This document shows positions 8,437-17,201 of a stretch of 64,000 nucleotides of DNA, piece by piece; the stretch's first letter is position 1; every line of letters starts with the position of its first letter. A model generated the notes under the pieces. It did not search any database. It was given only the letters and a program-made list of their open reading frames with translations, and was not told the DNA's origin. Source of the stretch: Pseudomonas luteola NBRC 103146 (GTDB taxonomy: Bacteria; Pseudomonadota; Gammaproteobacteria; Pseudomonadales; Pseudomonadaceae); assembly GCF_002091675.1 (NCBI RefSeq), contig NZ_BDAE01000005.1:62001-126000 (forward strand), given 5' to 3'. The position numbers and the translations under genes are program-made.

Positions 8437-9696
8437 CTAGCTGATTTTTCGTGACATAACTTCCAGAGCAATGAAGTCAACAGCCACCCTGATCGACCAG
8501 GCAATGGCAGCTCCCTGAAGAGAAAACAGGTGTATGCACACGACCAGCAAGCCTATATAAGGCAAAAGCTCAGCCAGATGGATAAAAGCGGTGATCTTCG
8601 AATGGCCCTTCGCCTGGATTTTCGCAAAGGGAATCTGTGCCAGCGCGTTAAAGATGAAGCCAATCAGGAGAATACGCAGCACCTGTGCGCCTTCCTGACC
8701 ATATTCCGGTCCCATCCATAAAGTCATGACCATGGGGGCGAGTATGAATAGAGGTAGCACCATGACTACACAGGCGGCGAGCAGGGCCCAGAACGCTCGA
8801 TTGGCCTGAGCGGTCGCATCCGCCGAGCGCTTGCTCAGAAGCGGGAAAATAACCCGAGCGACAGCATTGGGAATGATCAGCATGCGCGAGATGGCTTCAG
8901 AGGGCGCGGTATAAAAGGAAACGCGCTGGGCTCCGACCATATTGGACAGGATGAAACGATCGAAATAGACCATGACAGGGCTGATGATATTGCTCACAGT
9001 CATCCAGCTGCCAAACGCGAAGAGTTCCTTGAAGACGCTCTTTTCAAATCGGTAAAAGCCCGGCGGAAATTCTCGCCAACATGGAATGAACGCCACGGCC
9101 ATCGAAATAAGGCGGGCGATGACAAGCCCTATTGCCGTCGCGGTAAAAGACTTATCGACCAGCACGGCTACCAGGGGGGAAACAGCCAGAATGGAGTTGG
9201 TGATGGTGCGTAACAGGTTGAATTCTGCAAACCGTTCGTTTCCTTCCAGATAGGAAAACCAGATCATGGTGAGTAGAAAGGGCGGTATCGAAAGGCTTAG
9301 CCACTTGAAGCCGGCCACCGCAACGTCAACGTTTTCTGCCGAAACGTGTAGCAGGGAAACGAGTTCTCCTGCGCCCAGCCATAACAAGAGCACCGCGAGT
9401 ACGCTCAGACCGACCACCGCATAAGTAGCAGTCGCGATAACGGATTTATTCTTTTCAACATTGCCATGGTGCATGGCCACGGCTCGTATGACGGCGCGTG
9501 TCAGTCCCGCGTCAAAAATGGTGGCATAACCGACAATGGCAAACGCCAGTGTAAACAGGCCGAATTGCTCGATACCTAACTTTCGAGAAAGAACACCCAT
9601 GGTAGGGAGTGCGATAAGGCTTGGAATGACTACACCCAGAATATTCCAGGTGCTGTTTTTCAGCATTGTCATGGAGGGCTCTTTTGCAGAAGGCAT
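8437..9696 (-). CDS. Wzx-type oligosaccharide flippase
   Basis: Polytopic membrane protein of the MATE/MOP flippase family (419 aa, about 12 hydrophobic segments). It is predicted to move the undecaprenyl-linked repeat unit across the inner membrane. Typical N-terminal family features are visible: NSTWNILGVVIPSLIALP and then LSRKLGIEQFGLFTLAFAIV. The exact start is uncertain: ATG codons at 9696, 9672 and 9666 are all in frame and none has a strong Shine-Dalgarno. It sits 36 bases downstream of the polymerase candidate and upstream of wza. Confidence 0.88.
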   Translation of the reverse strand: MPSAKEPSMTMLKNSTWNILGVVIPSLIALPTMGVLSRKLGIEQFGLFTLAFAIVGYATIFDAGLTRAVIRAVAMHHGNVEKNKSVIATATYAVVGLSVLAVLLLWLGAGELVSLLHVSAENVDVAVAGFKWLSLSIPPFLLTMIWFSYLEGNERFAEFNLLRTITNSILAVSPLVAVLVDKSFTATAIGLVIARLISMAVAFIPCWREFPPGFYRFEKSVFKELFAFGSWMTVSNIISPVMVYFDRFILSNMVGAQRVSFYTAPSEAISRMLIIPNAVARVIFPLLSKRSADATAQANRAFWALLAACVVMVLPLFILAPMVMTLWMGPEYGQEGAQVLRILLIGFIFNALAQIPFAKIQAKGHSKITAFIHLAELLPYIGLLVVCIHLFSLQGAAIAWSIRVAVDFIALEVMSRKIS

Positions 9697-9732
9697 GTCT
9701 GCCCTGGTTGGACAGACATGCAGGGGAGGGGA

Positions 9733-11010
9733 CTATCTAAAGCTGGGTTGCATCAGTGGATGCTCTTCAACATACGAATCCAGCGCTGGGCTTTCCACGT
9801 TTCGGTGGTAGGCCTTGAGTGCCTGAATCACAAGCAGGAACGCAATCGTTGCCTGCATATATTCGAAGATACCCTGAAGCGGCCAGATCACCATATACGC
9901 CAGCAGGGCGGTAACGGTGAAGCTGGTATCCCTGTGTAAGCGCTTGGCGAAGTAGTAATAGCAGAACAGGGTCAGTGGGACGATCAGGAAGGCCAGGAAG
10001 CCGAATCTGAACAGCGTACCGAATATCCCAACGTCGGAAAGGAAGAAGTACTCGCCAAAGTGGGGGATAAAGCCATTGTTCCACATCAGGGACAAGGAGC
10101 CACTGGGTAACCAGTTATTCGCATGCAAATGGCCGAAGATATAACCGATGGTTTGTTCACGGACATTATCGGTTGGACCGTTTTCCAGCGATTCGGCATA
10201 GAAGTCAAGATTGAGTCCCAGCTCTTTCAGCAGATCCGGGAACAGGTAGAGAGGAGAAATCAAAATACCCGATACCACGATCCAGATAACCGACTTGCTC
10301 TTCAGGCAAAGCAGCGTGAAGCAAAGGGACAGGAAGATCAGCTGGCGCGTTTGTGTTGCAAAGACCAGAGTCAGCAAAATGAAGCAGGCGAACACAATAT
10401 AAGGCGTCTTGGACCTGGGCGAGCCATCAATGGGCGATATCCCTTTATTCCATACCTGAATGCAATAGAAATAAGCCAGGCACTGTGCCAGTGCACCGAT
10501 TGAGGAGCGGTCTGGCCGGTCGAAGGATGCCACCTTGTCCCGCAGGTCCGGCAATACAGAGAACTTGAACATCCAGGCCAGAATGCACGCCATGAAACCT
10601 ACAAACAGGAACGCCTTTTCAAATTGGGCAGCACTCATGTTCCGGGCGAGGTAAAGCATGACGGAAAAAGTGAAGCAATACAGTATGCGACGCTCTTCGA
10701 TAATCCCGTATATCAATGGTTGCCCATAGTAGAGATTCGAGAAAATCGCTGGCAGCAGAATGAAGATAACCGACGAGTAGGCGCAATAAGTTAAAAGGAT
10801 TTTCAAATCCTTTTGCTCTTTTCCCACGGACGCCAGTACATAGAAGGCTGTAAACGCCAGACAAATAACCAGATACAACTCGCTGACATACAAGATGCCA
10901 ATCGGGTTATGGGGGGTTTCTTCGAAAATACCAAAATGTAATACGAAGACGAAAATTAATAATATGAAGTAGGCACCGCTTTTGCTTACTGCTCTCATAT
11001 CGCTTCCCAT
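9733..11010 (-). CDS. Putative polysaccharide polymerase (Wzy-like membrane protein)
   Basis: 425-aa polytopic membrane protein with about 10-12 hydrophobic segments. A large soluble loop in the second half (roughly residues 265-330, LPSGSLSLMWNNGFIPHFGE) is preceded by the FATQTRQLIFLSLCF segment, an arrangement typical of O-antigen ligase/polymerase (Wzy) proteins. Sequence conservation in this class is low, so the call rests on topology and context between flippase and glycosyltransferase genes. The ATG at 11010 is used here; an in-frame ATG at 10998 has a better ribosome-binding site (GGGAAG) and may be the true start. Its role would be to join flipped repeat units in the periplasm. Confidence 0.75.
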   Translation of the reverse strand: MGSDMRAVSKSGAYFILLIFVFVLHFGIFEETPHNPIGILYVSELYLVICLAFTAFYVLASVGKEQKDLKILLTYCAYSSVIFILLPAIFSNLYYGQPLIYGIIEERRILYCFTFSVMLYLARNMSAAQFEKAFLFVGFMACILAWMFKFSVLPDLRDKVASFDRPDRSSIGALAQCLAYFYCIQVWNKGISPIDGSPRSKTPYIVFACFILLTLVFATQTRQLIFLSLCFTLLCLKSKSVIWIVVSGILISPLYLFPDLLKELGLNLDFYAESLENGPTDNVREQTIGYIFGHLHANNWLPSGSLSLMWNNGFIPHFGEYFFLSDVGIFGTLFRFGFLAFLIVPLTLFCYYYFAKRLHRDTSFTVTALLAYMVIWPLQGIFEYMQATIAFLLVIQALKAYHRNVESPALDSYVEEHPLMQPSFR

Positions 11011-11088
11011 CCAGCGTAACGTTGCATTCCATCCAGCATGGCTGTCTTCCCTGTCCTCAGACTGGCCAAAAAATGCAGTCGCAATCGA

Positions 11089-11847
11089 TTAATTTACTTC
11101 TTCACTGCTTCGTCTTCCTGATCTTTCTTTGAGATAGATAGGAAGAATATGGGTGGCGTCATGAACATAGCGACGCACCAGACGCTGGGGCTCCGATAGC
11201 ATTCTATGCAGCCACTCGATACGGGCTTTCTGCATCCAGACCGGCGCTCGCTTCAGGCTGCCGGTAGCAAACAGAATCGAGGCCCCGATGCAAAGGCCAA
11301 CGCCTGTACGCTTGGTAGCATCGACCATGCTGGCCAGCATTTCCTGCCGTGGCGCACCAACCGCGTAGAAAATGAGGTCCGAAGGGTTGGCATAGATGAA
11401 GTCGAGGCACTTCTGCACTTCGTCAGGCTTGTTGATAAAGCCCATCGGAGGGTTGTAGTGATTCAACCGGATACGTGGATACAAAGCCTTGAGCTTTACC
11501 ACGTCCTTTTCTTCGGAGCCAATCAGCGTAATGGACAAGTCTTCCTGGTCGGCTTTCTTCAGAAGCGAGACCGTAAGGTCGCTGCCTGTGATCACTTCCT
11601 TGATCTCAACGCCCAGGGATTTGAGCAAGGGCGACAGGATACGGCTATCGCAGACACGCTTGTCAGCGGTGCGATACGCTTTTTGCAGATTCTCGTTTTC
11701 CTGGAACTGGACAACGTGATCAATGTTTGGCGTAACGATATAGGTGTAGGGTTTTTTCAGGCTGGCTGAAATATGCTTCAGTAGCTCATCCTTGGTGCCC
11801 AGGAAAAAGTCGATACCGAATGCCTGGCTTACTACTCCATTAGACAT
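11089..11847 (-). CDS. WecG/TagA/CpsF family glycosyltransferase (GT26)
   Basis: 252-aa cytoplasmic, membrane-associated glycosyltransferase that adds a sugar to an undecaprenyl-linked intermediate. Diagnostic motifs are present: VTPNIDHVVQF near the N-terminus, CDSRILSPLL with the conserved Asp, LTLIGSEE-type nucleotide-binding segment, YAVGAPRQE, and the C-terminal LKRAPVWMQKARIEWLHRML. The gene begins inside the end of the GT2 gene (8-base overlap), so the two are probably co-translated. The donor and acceptor sugars cannot be assigned. Confidence 0.92.
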   Translation of the reverse strand: MSNGVVSQAFGIDFFLGTKDELLKHISASLKKPYTYIVTPNIDHVVQFQENENLQKAYRTADKRVCDSRILSPLLKSLGVEIKEVITGSDLTVSLLKKADQEDLSITLIGSEEKDVVKLKALYPRIRLNHYNPPMGFINKPDEVQKCLDFIYANPSDLIFYAVGAPRQEMLASMVDATKRTGVGLCIGASILFATGSLKRAPVWMQKARIEWLHRMLSEPQRLVRRYVHDATHILPIYLKERSGRRSSEEVN

Positions 11848-12715
11848 GCATTGTTGCCCCTTTGAACGCGCCCTTGATACCAGACCAGGCCAGCTTTGGA
11901 CTTTTGTATTCCTTCAATACGGTTATGCCGGATAGGAAAACCGCAGACATGAGTGCATACGGTGAGCCATAGAACTTCTTATTGAAGCGAGTGGCTGCAC
12001 GGTTACGGAAGTAGTAGTAAAACTCGGACTTTCCGCCTGAACTCATCGAACCATAGTGATAGAGCTGGCTATCCGGTGCGACATACAGTGCAATACCGTG
12101 CTTTTTCGCCTGGTGCTGCCAATCCACTTCTTCGGAGTACATGAAGTAGGATTCGTCCATGTAGCCAACCTTATCCAATATCTCGGCGTTGAAAGCCAGG
12201 CTGCAGCCCATGATGTAGTCCGGCTCACGGTTGAGCTGGCCGATCTCATCAATAGAAAGCCCTTTGCCGAGAAGTTTGGATTTGCCTAACAGGGGATACA
12301 TGATCCCGCCGCCATAGCATTCGATCTTTCCTGTTTGAGAACTCAGAATGACCGAACCGGCAATGGTGTTCTTGTCAGCGGTGATCTTATCCAGTAACGG
12401 TTTAAAGGCATCGTCTTTAACATAGGCGTCGTTGTTGAGAATCCAGAAGTTCTCAACCTTGAACTGTTCGCGTGCCCATTTCATTCCAAAGTTGTTACCA
12501 CCGGCATAGCCGCTGTTAATAGGGCTGGCGATAACGGAAACCCGGTCTACGTTATGGGTTTCTTTCCATTGTTTCATCGCTTCGTAAGAGCCGTCCTTGG
12601 AGTCGTTATCTATAAGGACGACGTGGTCGATTGTCTTACAAAAGCCAAGAATGCTTTCAGCGCAGGAAATGCTTTCTTGCGGAGCCTTGTAGTTCAGCAC
12701 CATTGCAACGTTCAT
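11840..12715 (-). CDS. Family 2 glycosyltransferase (rhamnosyltransferase-like)
   Basis: 291-aa glycosyltransferase with a GT-A fold. The N-terminal VVLIDNDSKDGS, the SPINSGYAGGNNFGMKWA segment and the acidic donor-site motif FWILNNDAYV are typical of the WbbL/rhamnosyltransferase branch of GT2. A later acidic segment, MYSEEVDWQHQAKK, also matches. It should add one sugar of the repeat unit in the cytoplasm. AAAGGGA precedes the ATG. It is separated from wzc by 195 bases that contain a perfect 10-bp hairpin, so its expression may be uncoupled from that of wzc. Confidence 0.92.
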   Translation of the reverse strand: MNVAMVLNYKAPQESISCAESILGFCKTIDHVVLIDNDSKDGSYEAMKQWKETHNVDRVSVIASPINSGYAGGNNFGMKWAREQFKVENFWILNNDAYVKDDAFKPLLDKITADKNTIAGSVILSSQTGKIECYGGGIMYPLLGKSKLLGKGLSIDEIGQLNREPDYIMGCSLAFNAEILDKVGYMDESYFMYSEEVDWQHQAKKHGIALYVAPDSQLYHYGSMSSGGKSEFYYYFRNRAATRFNKKFYGSPYALMSAVFLSGITVLKEYKSPKLAWSGIKGAFKGATMHV

Positions 12716-12781
12716 TTCGATATCCCTTTAGCCTAGAAAATCAATTTACTGATCTGAAACGGTCAAAAGCCTTGAAATAAC

Positions 12782-12805
12782 GTAGGAGCTCAAAAGAGCT
12801 CCTAC
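12782..12805. repeat. Perfect inverted repeat between wzc and the GT2 gene
   Basis: GTAGGAGCTC, loop AAAA, GAGCTCCTAC: a perfect 10-bp stem with a 4-base loop in the 195-base gap. No T tract follows on either strand, so it is not a normal intrinsic terminator; a processing or mRNA-stability hairpin is more likely. Confidence 0.6.
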
Positions 12806-12910
12806 CTATGGACTTTTATGCTTCATCGTTCAATTGAAGCTTTCTCATGCTATGCATGGTGCTTTTTAGTCCCATTCCATGTTTGCAAGCGCTGCTGCCT
12901 ATAACAGGCT

Positions 12911-15133
12911 TCAGCTCTTGCTTGGTCTCTCATAGGCGTACTGATAGTTACCGTAAGAGGAATAGTTGGAAGCCTTGCGCTCTACAGCGTTCAGGATCAC
13001 ACCCTTGAGCGGTACACCATTGAGATCAAAGCGACGCTTGGTAGCCTCCAGCTCCTTGGCACTGTTCATGCCGAAGCGGGCGACGATCAGGCTGGTACCT
13101 ACATGGGCGCCAATGATGGCGGCTTCGGTTACGGCCAGGATCGGCGGAGTATCGATGATCACGATGTCATACAGGTCGCCGAGTTGCTTCAGAACAGTGG
13201 TAAAGCGATGGCTCATCAACAGTTCGGAAGGGTTCGGCGGGAACTGGCCACAAGACATGAAATCAAGCATGTCGACTTCGGTCTTCTTGATGGCATCGTT
13301 GATTGCAATGCGATTGCTCAGCAGGTCGGATAGACCGTCTTTCTGCTTCACATTGAAGATCTTGTGCATGTAGCCCTTGCGCATGTCCCCGTCGATCAGC
13401 AGAACGCGCTGACCCGACTCGGCAATAACAGCTGCCAGGTTGGACGAAACGAAGGACTTACCGACATCCGGGCTTGGGCCGGAGATCATCAGAATGTTGT
13501 TCTTAGCCTCGATCATCGCAAAGTGCAGGCTGGTCCGCAGGCTACGCAGCGCCTCGGTACTCAGGTCCGTAGGATGAGCGATGGACAGCAGCGCCGATTC
13601 GCCAATCTTGCGGGAGCCGCGGCCAAAGAGCTTTTCGGATTCGGACTGGTTGCGGCTGTACGGAATCGAAGCATAAACCGGCAGACCCAACTGCTCGATG
13701 GCTTCAGGTGTTTCAATACCGCGCTTGAGGGTATGGCGGGTATAGATAACGGCTAGGCCCAGCAGGCAGCCCAGAACCAGTGCAGCAACTACGATCAGCG
13801 GCTTGTTGGGGCTTGCAGGATCATCAATGTTCGCGTTTGCATTATCGATGATACGTACGCTGCCGACAGTACCAGCACGGATAACATCAAGCTCCTGCAC
13901 CTTGTTCATCATCAGGGTGTAGGTCTGGCTGGTCACGTCAACGTCACGCTTGAGGCGGAGCAGCTCTTGCTGAGTAGAAGGCAGATTGCCTACGCGCTTC
14001 TCAAGCTTGTCCTTTTCAACTTCAAGCTGGCGCAGCTGGCCGAGTACGGCCTGGAATGCCGGGTGCTGAGTGGTGAACTTGCGGCTCATCTCAACACGCT
14101 TGAGGTTCAGCTCGGAAATCTGGCCATCCAGCGAAACGATCTGATCCAGAACACCCTTGGTCTCGCTGTCGATATCAACAGAGCGGCGGTTGGTCTGATA
14201 TTCGTTCAGCGCACGCTGCGCGTCTTCCAGTTCTTTCTTGACAGAAGGAATCTGGCTACGCAGGAACTCAAGGCTCTGAGTCGATTCTGCTGCGTTGCGG
14301 TCAATGTTCTGAGCAACGTACAGATCGATCACTTCTTGAACAATGCGCTGAGCACGCAGAGGATCAGAGTCCTGCAGGGCAACAGACAGAATGCCTGACT
14401 GCTTGCCACGCTCGCCTGCGCTGATGCGGCCCTGGTATTCCTGAATCGTTCTGGACAGTCGCTTCTTCATGACTGTGAATTCAGTACCGGGACGTGCTTG
14501 CAGCTTGCTGACCTGGATGAAATAGCCATCCTGCTCGACAGGCTGGTTGACAGTGCCGTGCAGCAGGATCTGATTGTCGGCATCGAAAACCGTGAAGCTC
14601 TGGTTTTCTTCGACTTTCAGTGTCATAGGCTTGTCCTGGGCGCTGTCGGGGACGCGCAGCTCAGCGACTTCTACATCCTCACCGCCCCAGGCAAAGCTGT
14701 TCAGGCCCAGAACAGGGGAGGCAACTTCGTCTTCGCTTTCAGCTTTGAAATGACGAGCGACATAGCCACCAAAAATAGGGAAGTACTTGGGCGTTACGAC
14801 AACATCCAGGTGCAGATTCTTGACCGCGTTGCCAATCACCAGACGGGATTTGAGCAACTCGATCTCAGTCACTGCCTCCGGAAGTGGCGGTGGCATGCCG
14901 GATGTTTGATCAGTCAGGCGTGTTACACCTTTCTTTTCTTCGATCTGCAGCATTGCATTGGATGCATACATGGGCGTAGCCAGCATGGCATAAGCAATAC
15001 CGAGGAAAGTGAAGATACCGATAATAGAAAGAAGCTGCCATTTGTAATCAACGAGGATTCCAAAGAGTGCTGAGAAATTAATATCGGTATCGTTCTTAAC
15101 TTCAGTGGCCGTAAAACGAGGCATCGTGGTCAT
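12911..15133 (-). CDS. wzc: Wzc-type polysaccharide co-polymerase / tyrosine autokinase
   Basis: 740-aa inner-membrane protein controlling chain length and export. An N-terminal Wzz domain has one transmembrane segment (LSIIGIFTFLGIAYAML). A long periplasmic coiled-coil region follows (roughly residues 280-420), then a second transmembrane segment (LIVVAALVLGCLLGLAVIY). The cytoplasmic BY-kinase domain has Walker A GPSPDVGKS (about 552-560), Walker A' VLLIDGDMR (about 577) and Walker B IVIIDTPP (about 657). The C-terminal autophosphorylation tail has five tyrosines at 724, 727, 730, 732 and 734. AAGGAA precedes the ATG. The phosphatase gene wzb ends 17 bases upstream; together they form the phosphorylation cycle that tunes polymer export. 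Confidence 0.97.
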   Translation of the reverse strand: MTTMPRFTATEVKNDTDINFSALFGILVDYKWQLLSIIGIFTFLGIAYAMLATPMYASNAMLQIEEKKGVTRLTDQTSGMPPPLPEAVTEIELLKSRLVIGNAVKNLHLDVVVTPKYFPIFGGYVARHFKAESEDEVASPVLGLNSFAWGGEDVEVAELRVPDSAQDKPMTLKVEENQSFTVFDADNQILLHGTVNQPVEQDGYFIQVSKLQARPGTEFTVMKKRLSRTIQEYQGRISAGERGKQSGILSVALQDSDPLRAQRIVQEVIDLYVAQNIDRNAAESTQSLEFLRSQIPSVKKELEDAQRALNEYQTNRRSVDIDSETKGVLDQIVSLDGQISELNLKRVEMSRKFTTQHPAFQAVLGQLRQLEVEKDKLEKRVGNLPSTQQELLRLKRDVDVTSQTYTLMMNKVQELDVIRAGTVGSVRIIDNANANIDDPASPNKPLIVVAALVLGCLLGLAVIYTRHTLKRGIETPEAIEQLGLPVYASIPYSRNQSESEKLFGRGSRKIGESALLSIAHPTDLSTEALRSLRTSLHFAMIEAKNNILMISGPSPDVGKSFVSSNLAAVIAESGQRVLLIDGDMRKGYMHKIFNVKQKDGLSDLLSNRIAINDAIKKTEVDMLDFMSCGQFPPNPSELLMSHRFTTVLKQLGDLYDIVIIDTPPILAVTEAAIIGAHVGTSLIVARFGMNSAKELEATKRRFDLNGVPLKGVILNAVERKASNYSSYGNYQYAYERPSKS

Positions 15134-15150
15134 GAAATTCCTTCTTCCCC

Positions 15151-15588
15151 TTATCTAATGTATGGAAGCCAGCTATCTACGCATTTTGCTAAAAGTATAT
15201 GTACTTCTTTGAACATTTCTTTTGAGAGGCGGTATGGATCGGGTACCTCACGGTTATTTACCCATTTACCAATCAGAAAAACTCTCCCTTTGATTTCTGG
15301 CGCCATACTTTCAACAGAACGAGAATGAAATTCTTCCATCGTCAAAATAAGGTCTGCCTTCCGAAGCATTTCTGCATCAACCTGGCGAGCTTTATGTGTC
15401 GATAGCTCAAGTCCGTTTTCTCTTAGTACTTCTTGAGCCGTACTATCCATAGGGCGGCCTACCAATGCACCAATACCCGCTGAACTGACTTCTATATTCC
15501 GCCCTTTCAGGCCTTCCCTTAGAAGCGTTTCGGCCATTGGACTTCTGCAAATATTTCCAACGCAAACCACTAAAACTGACTTAATCAT
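15151..15588 (-). CDS. wzb: Low-molecular-weight protein tyrosine phosphatase (Wzb)
   Basis: 145-aa cytoplasmic phosphatase expected to dephosphorylate the tyrosine tail of the adjacent Wzc kinase. The catalytic P-loop C-X5-R-S is present as CVGNICRSP (Cys9, Arg15), and the general-acid Asp is in VPDPYR (Asp117). The ATG at 15588 is preceded by GGAAGAG; an upstream in-frame ATG at 15630 would add 14 residues that are absent from the family and is rejected. The gene lies between the priming transferase and wzc. Confidence 0.95.
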   Translation of the reverse strand: MIKSVLVVCVGNICRSPMAETLLREGLKGRNIEVSSAGIGALVGRPMDSTAQEVLRENGLELSTHKARQVDAEMLRKADLILTMEEFHSRSVESMAPEIKGRVFLIGKWVNNREVPDPYRLSKEMFKEVHILLAKCVDSWLPYIR

Positions 15589-15733
15589 GAAAACTCTTCC
15601 AGACGGGAAATCAGATGCTCTTGATGGCATTTACCAATCGTATCTGGAGCTCACCCTGACATGTCTTCCGCATCTGAACTCCTACTGGGATTCGATCAGG
15701 CAAGCTCTGACATCTCTACCTTAGAAAGTTCAG

Positions 15734-15779
15734 CTGTTGCCGGCCTGAATCACCTTTCGGTCGTCAGGTCCGGCAGCAG
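15734..15779. repeat. Long imperfect hairpin directly after the priming transferase gene
   Basis: Read on the minus strand, CTGCTGCCGG and CCGGCAACAG form the base with one mismatch, CCTGA/TCAGG continues the stem, and ACC-GAAA-GGT closes it with a GAAA tetraloop. It starts 4 bases after the stop codon of the transferase. There is no T tract, so it looks like an RNA stability or processing element, not a full terminator. Confidence 0.55.
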
Positions 15780-15782
15780 TTC

Positions 15783-17201
15783 TCAGTAAGCGTTCTTGTT
15801 GATGAAACCCTTGAAGAGGGTCAGGAAGATGATCTTGACGTCCCACCAGAAGGACCAGTGGTGGATGTAGTCCAGGTCGAACTCGATGCGCTTCTGCATC
15901 TTGTCCAGGGTATCCGTCTCACCACGCCAGCCGTTGACCTGGGCCCACCCTGTAATACCGGGCTTGACCTTGTGGCGCAGCATGTAGCCTTGAACCAGCT
16001 TGCGGTACTGTTCGTTGTGAGCAACCGCATGGGGTCGTGGGCCTACGATCGACATCTCACCACGCAGTACGTTAATGAACTGGGGAAGCTCATCGAGTGA
16101 CGTGCGTCGTAGGAACGAGCCAAAGGGAGTGATGCGGCTATCGTTCTTGGTCGCCTGCGTCACCTTCTCGCCATTCTCCATGACCTTCATGCTACGGAAT
16201 TTCCAGACTTCGATCGGCTTGCCGTCCATGCCATAACGCTTCTGGCGGAAAAATACCGGGCCAGGAGAGGACAGCTTGATGCCAATGGCAATAACCAGCA
16301 TGGGAATGGAAATGATCGACAGAATGATCAGGGACAGAACGATGTCCTCGATACGCTTGACGATCAGGCTGGCACCATCCATTGGCGTATCGAAGATACT
16401 GATGCTGGGCAAACCATCGATGCTTTCGCTGCGGGCATGGAGCAGGTGGAACATGAAGACGTCAGGAATGATGTAGACCGAAGCGGTCGTATCGCTGAGT
16501 TCTTGCACCAGCCAGTTGATGTGCTCCTGGTGCGCCATGCTCAGGGTGATGTAGACCTTGTCGATATAACCGGCGCGCGCATCGTCTACCAGCTGTTCCA
16601 GGTTGCCGCGAATCGAAAAACCGGGCTCGCTACGGTTGAGCTCGGGATGGTCTAGCGGATTCTCGACATAGAAACCGAGCAGTTGCAGGCCCATCCATGG
16701 CGCTCTGTCGATTGTATGGGCAAGACGCTGACCGATCTTGTCGGCACCTACGATGGCTACTCGGCGCGTATTGAAACCGGCTTTTCGCAGTGAGTGCATA
16801 ACAGAGCGCAGCAGCACCCGATATCCGCACAGGCCAATCAATGAAAGGGCCAGCCATGCCTTCATGGTGCTGCTGATTAAAAAGGATTCATTAAAGAAGA
16901 AATAATCAACCATGAAAACAGTTGAGAATGTTAATACCCAATAAGTTGATATTTTTATTAGTTCATTGGATATTCTTTCGCCACGCCATGAAAGATACAT
17001 TTGATTCATTTCTGTCAGGAAATGAAATATCAAAAGAGCAAGGAATACTATTACCCAGTGCTCAGGTTTCATGGGGACGCCAGGAATCACGGAGCCAGCC
17101 AGATAAGCTGTTCCTGAAATTACCATTAAATCTAACAAGCGATGTGATAGTGAGATCGCTGATGAATTCGAATGTAAAATACCACGTTCTTTAAAATTCA
17201 T
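15783..17201 (-). CDS. Undecaprenyl-phosphate glucose (hexose) phosphotransferase, WcaJ/WbaP-type
   Basis: Initiating enzyme of the polysaccharide pathway (472 aa from the chosen start). It transfers a sugar-1-phosphate from a nucleotide sugar to undecaprenyl phosphate. Four or five N-terminal transmembrane segments precede a Rossmann-like middle domain (RVAIVGADKIGQRLA). A further membrane segment (LSLIILSIISIPMLVIAIG) leads to the catalytic bacterial sugar transferase domain, with KFRSMKV, RRTSLDELPQFINVLRGEMS and VGPRPHA. The start was moved from an in-frame ATG at 17240 to 17201 because AAGGA lies about 9 bases before the latter. It is the first gene of the minus-strand operon. Glucose is the commonest substrate in this subfamily, but galactose cannot be excluded. 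Confidence 0.93.
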   Translation of the reverse strand: MNFKERGILHSNSSAISLSHRLLDLMVISGTAYLAGSVIPGVPMKPEHWVIVFLALLIFHFLTEMNQMYLSWRGERISNELIKISTYWVLTFSTVFMVDYFFFNESFLISSTMKAWLALSLIGLCGYRVLLRSVMHSLRKAGFNTRRVAIVGADKIGQRLAHTIDRAPWMGLQLLGFYVENPLDHPELNRSEPGFSIRGNLEQLVDDARAGYIDKVYITLSMAHQEHINWLVQELSDTTASVYIIPDVFMFHLLHARSESIDGLPSISIFDTPMDGASLIVKRIEDIVLSLIILSIISIPMLVIAIGIKLSSPGPVFFRQKRYGMDGKPIEVWKFRSMKVMENGEKVTQATKNDSRITPFGSFLRRTSLDELPQFINVLRGEMSIVGPRPHAVAHNEQYRKLVQGYMLRHKVKPGITGWAQVNGWRGETDTLDKMQKRIEFDLDYIHHWSFWWDVKIIFLTLFKGFINKNAY

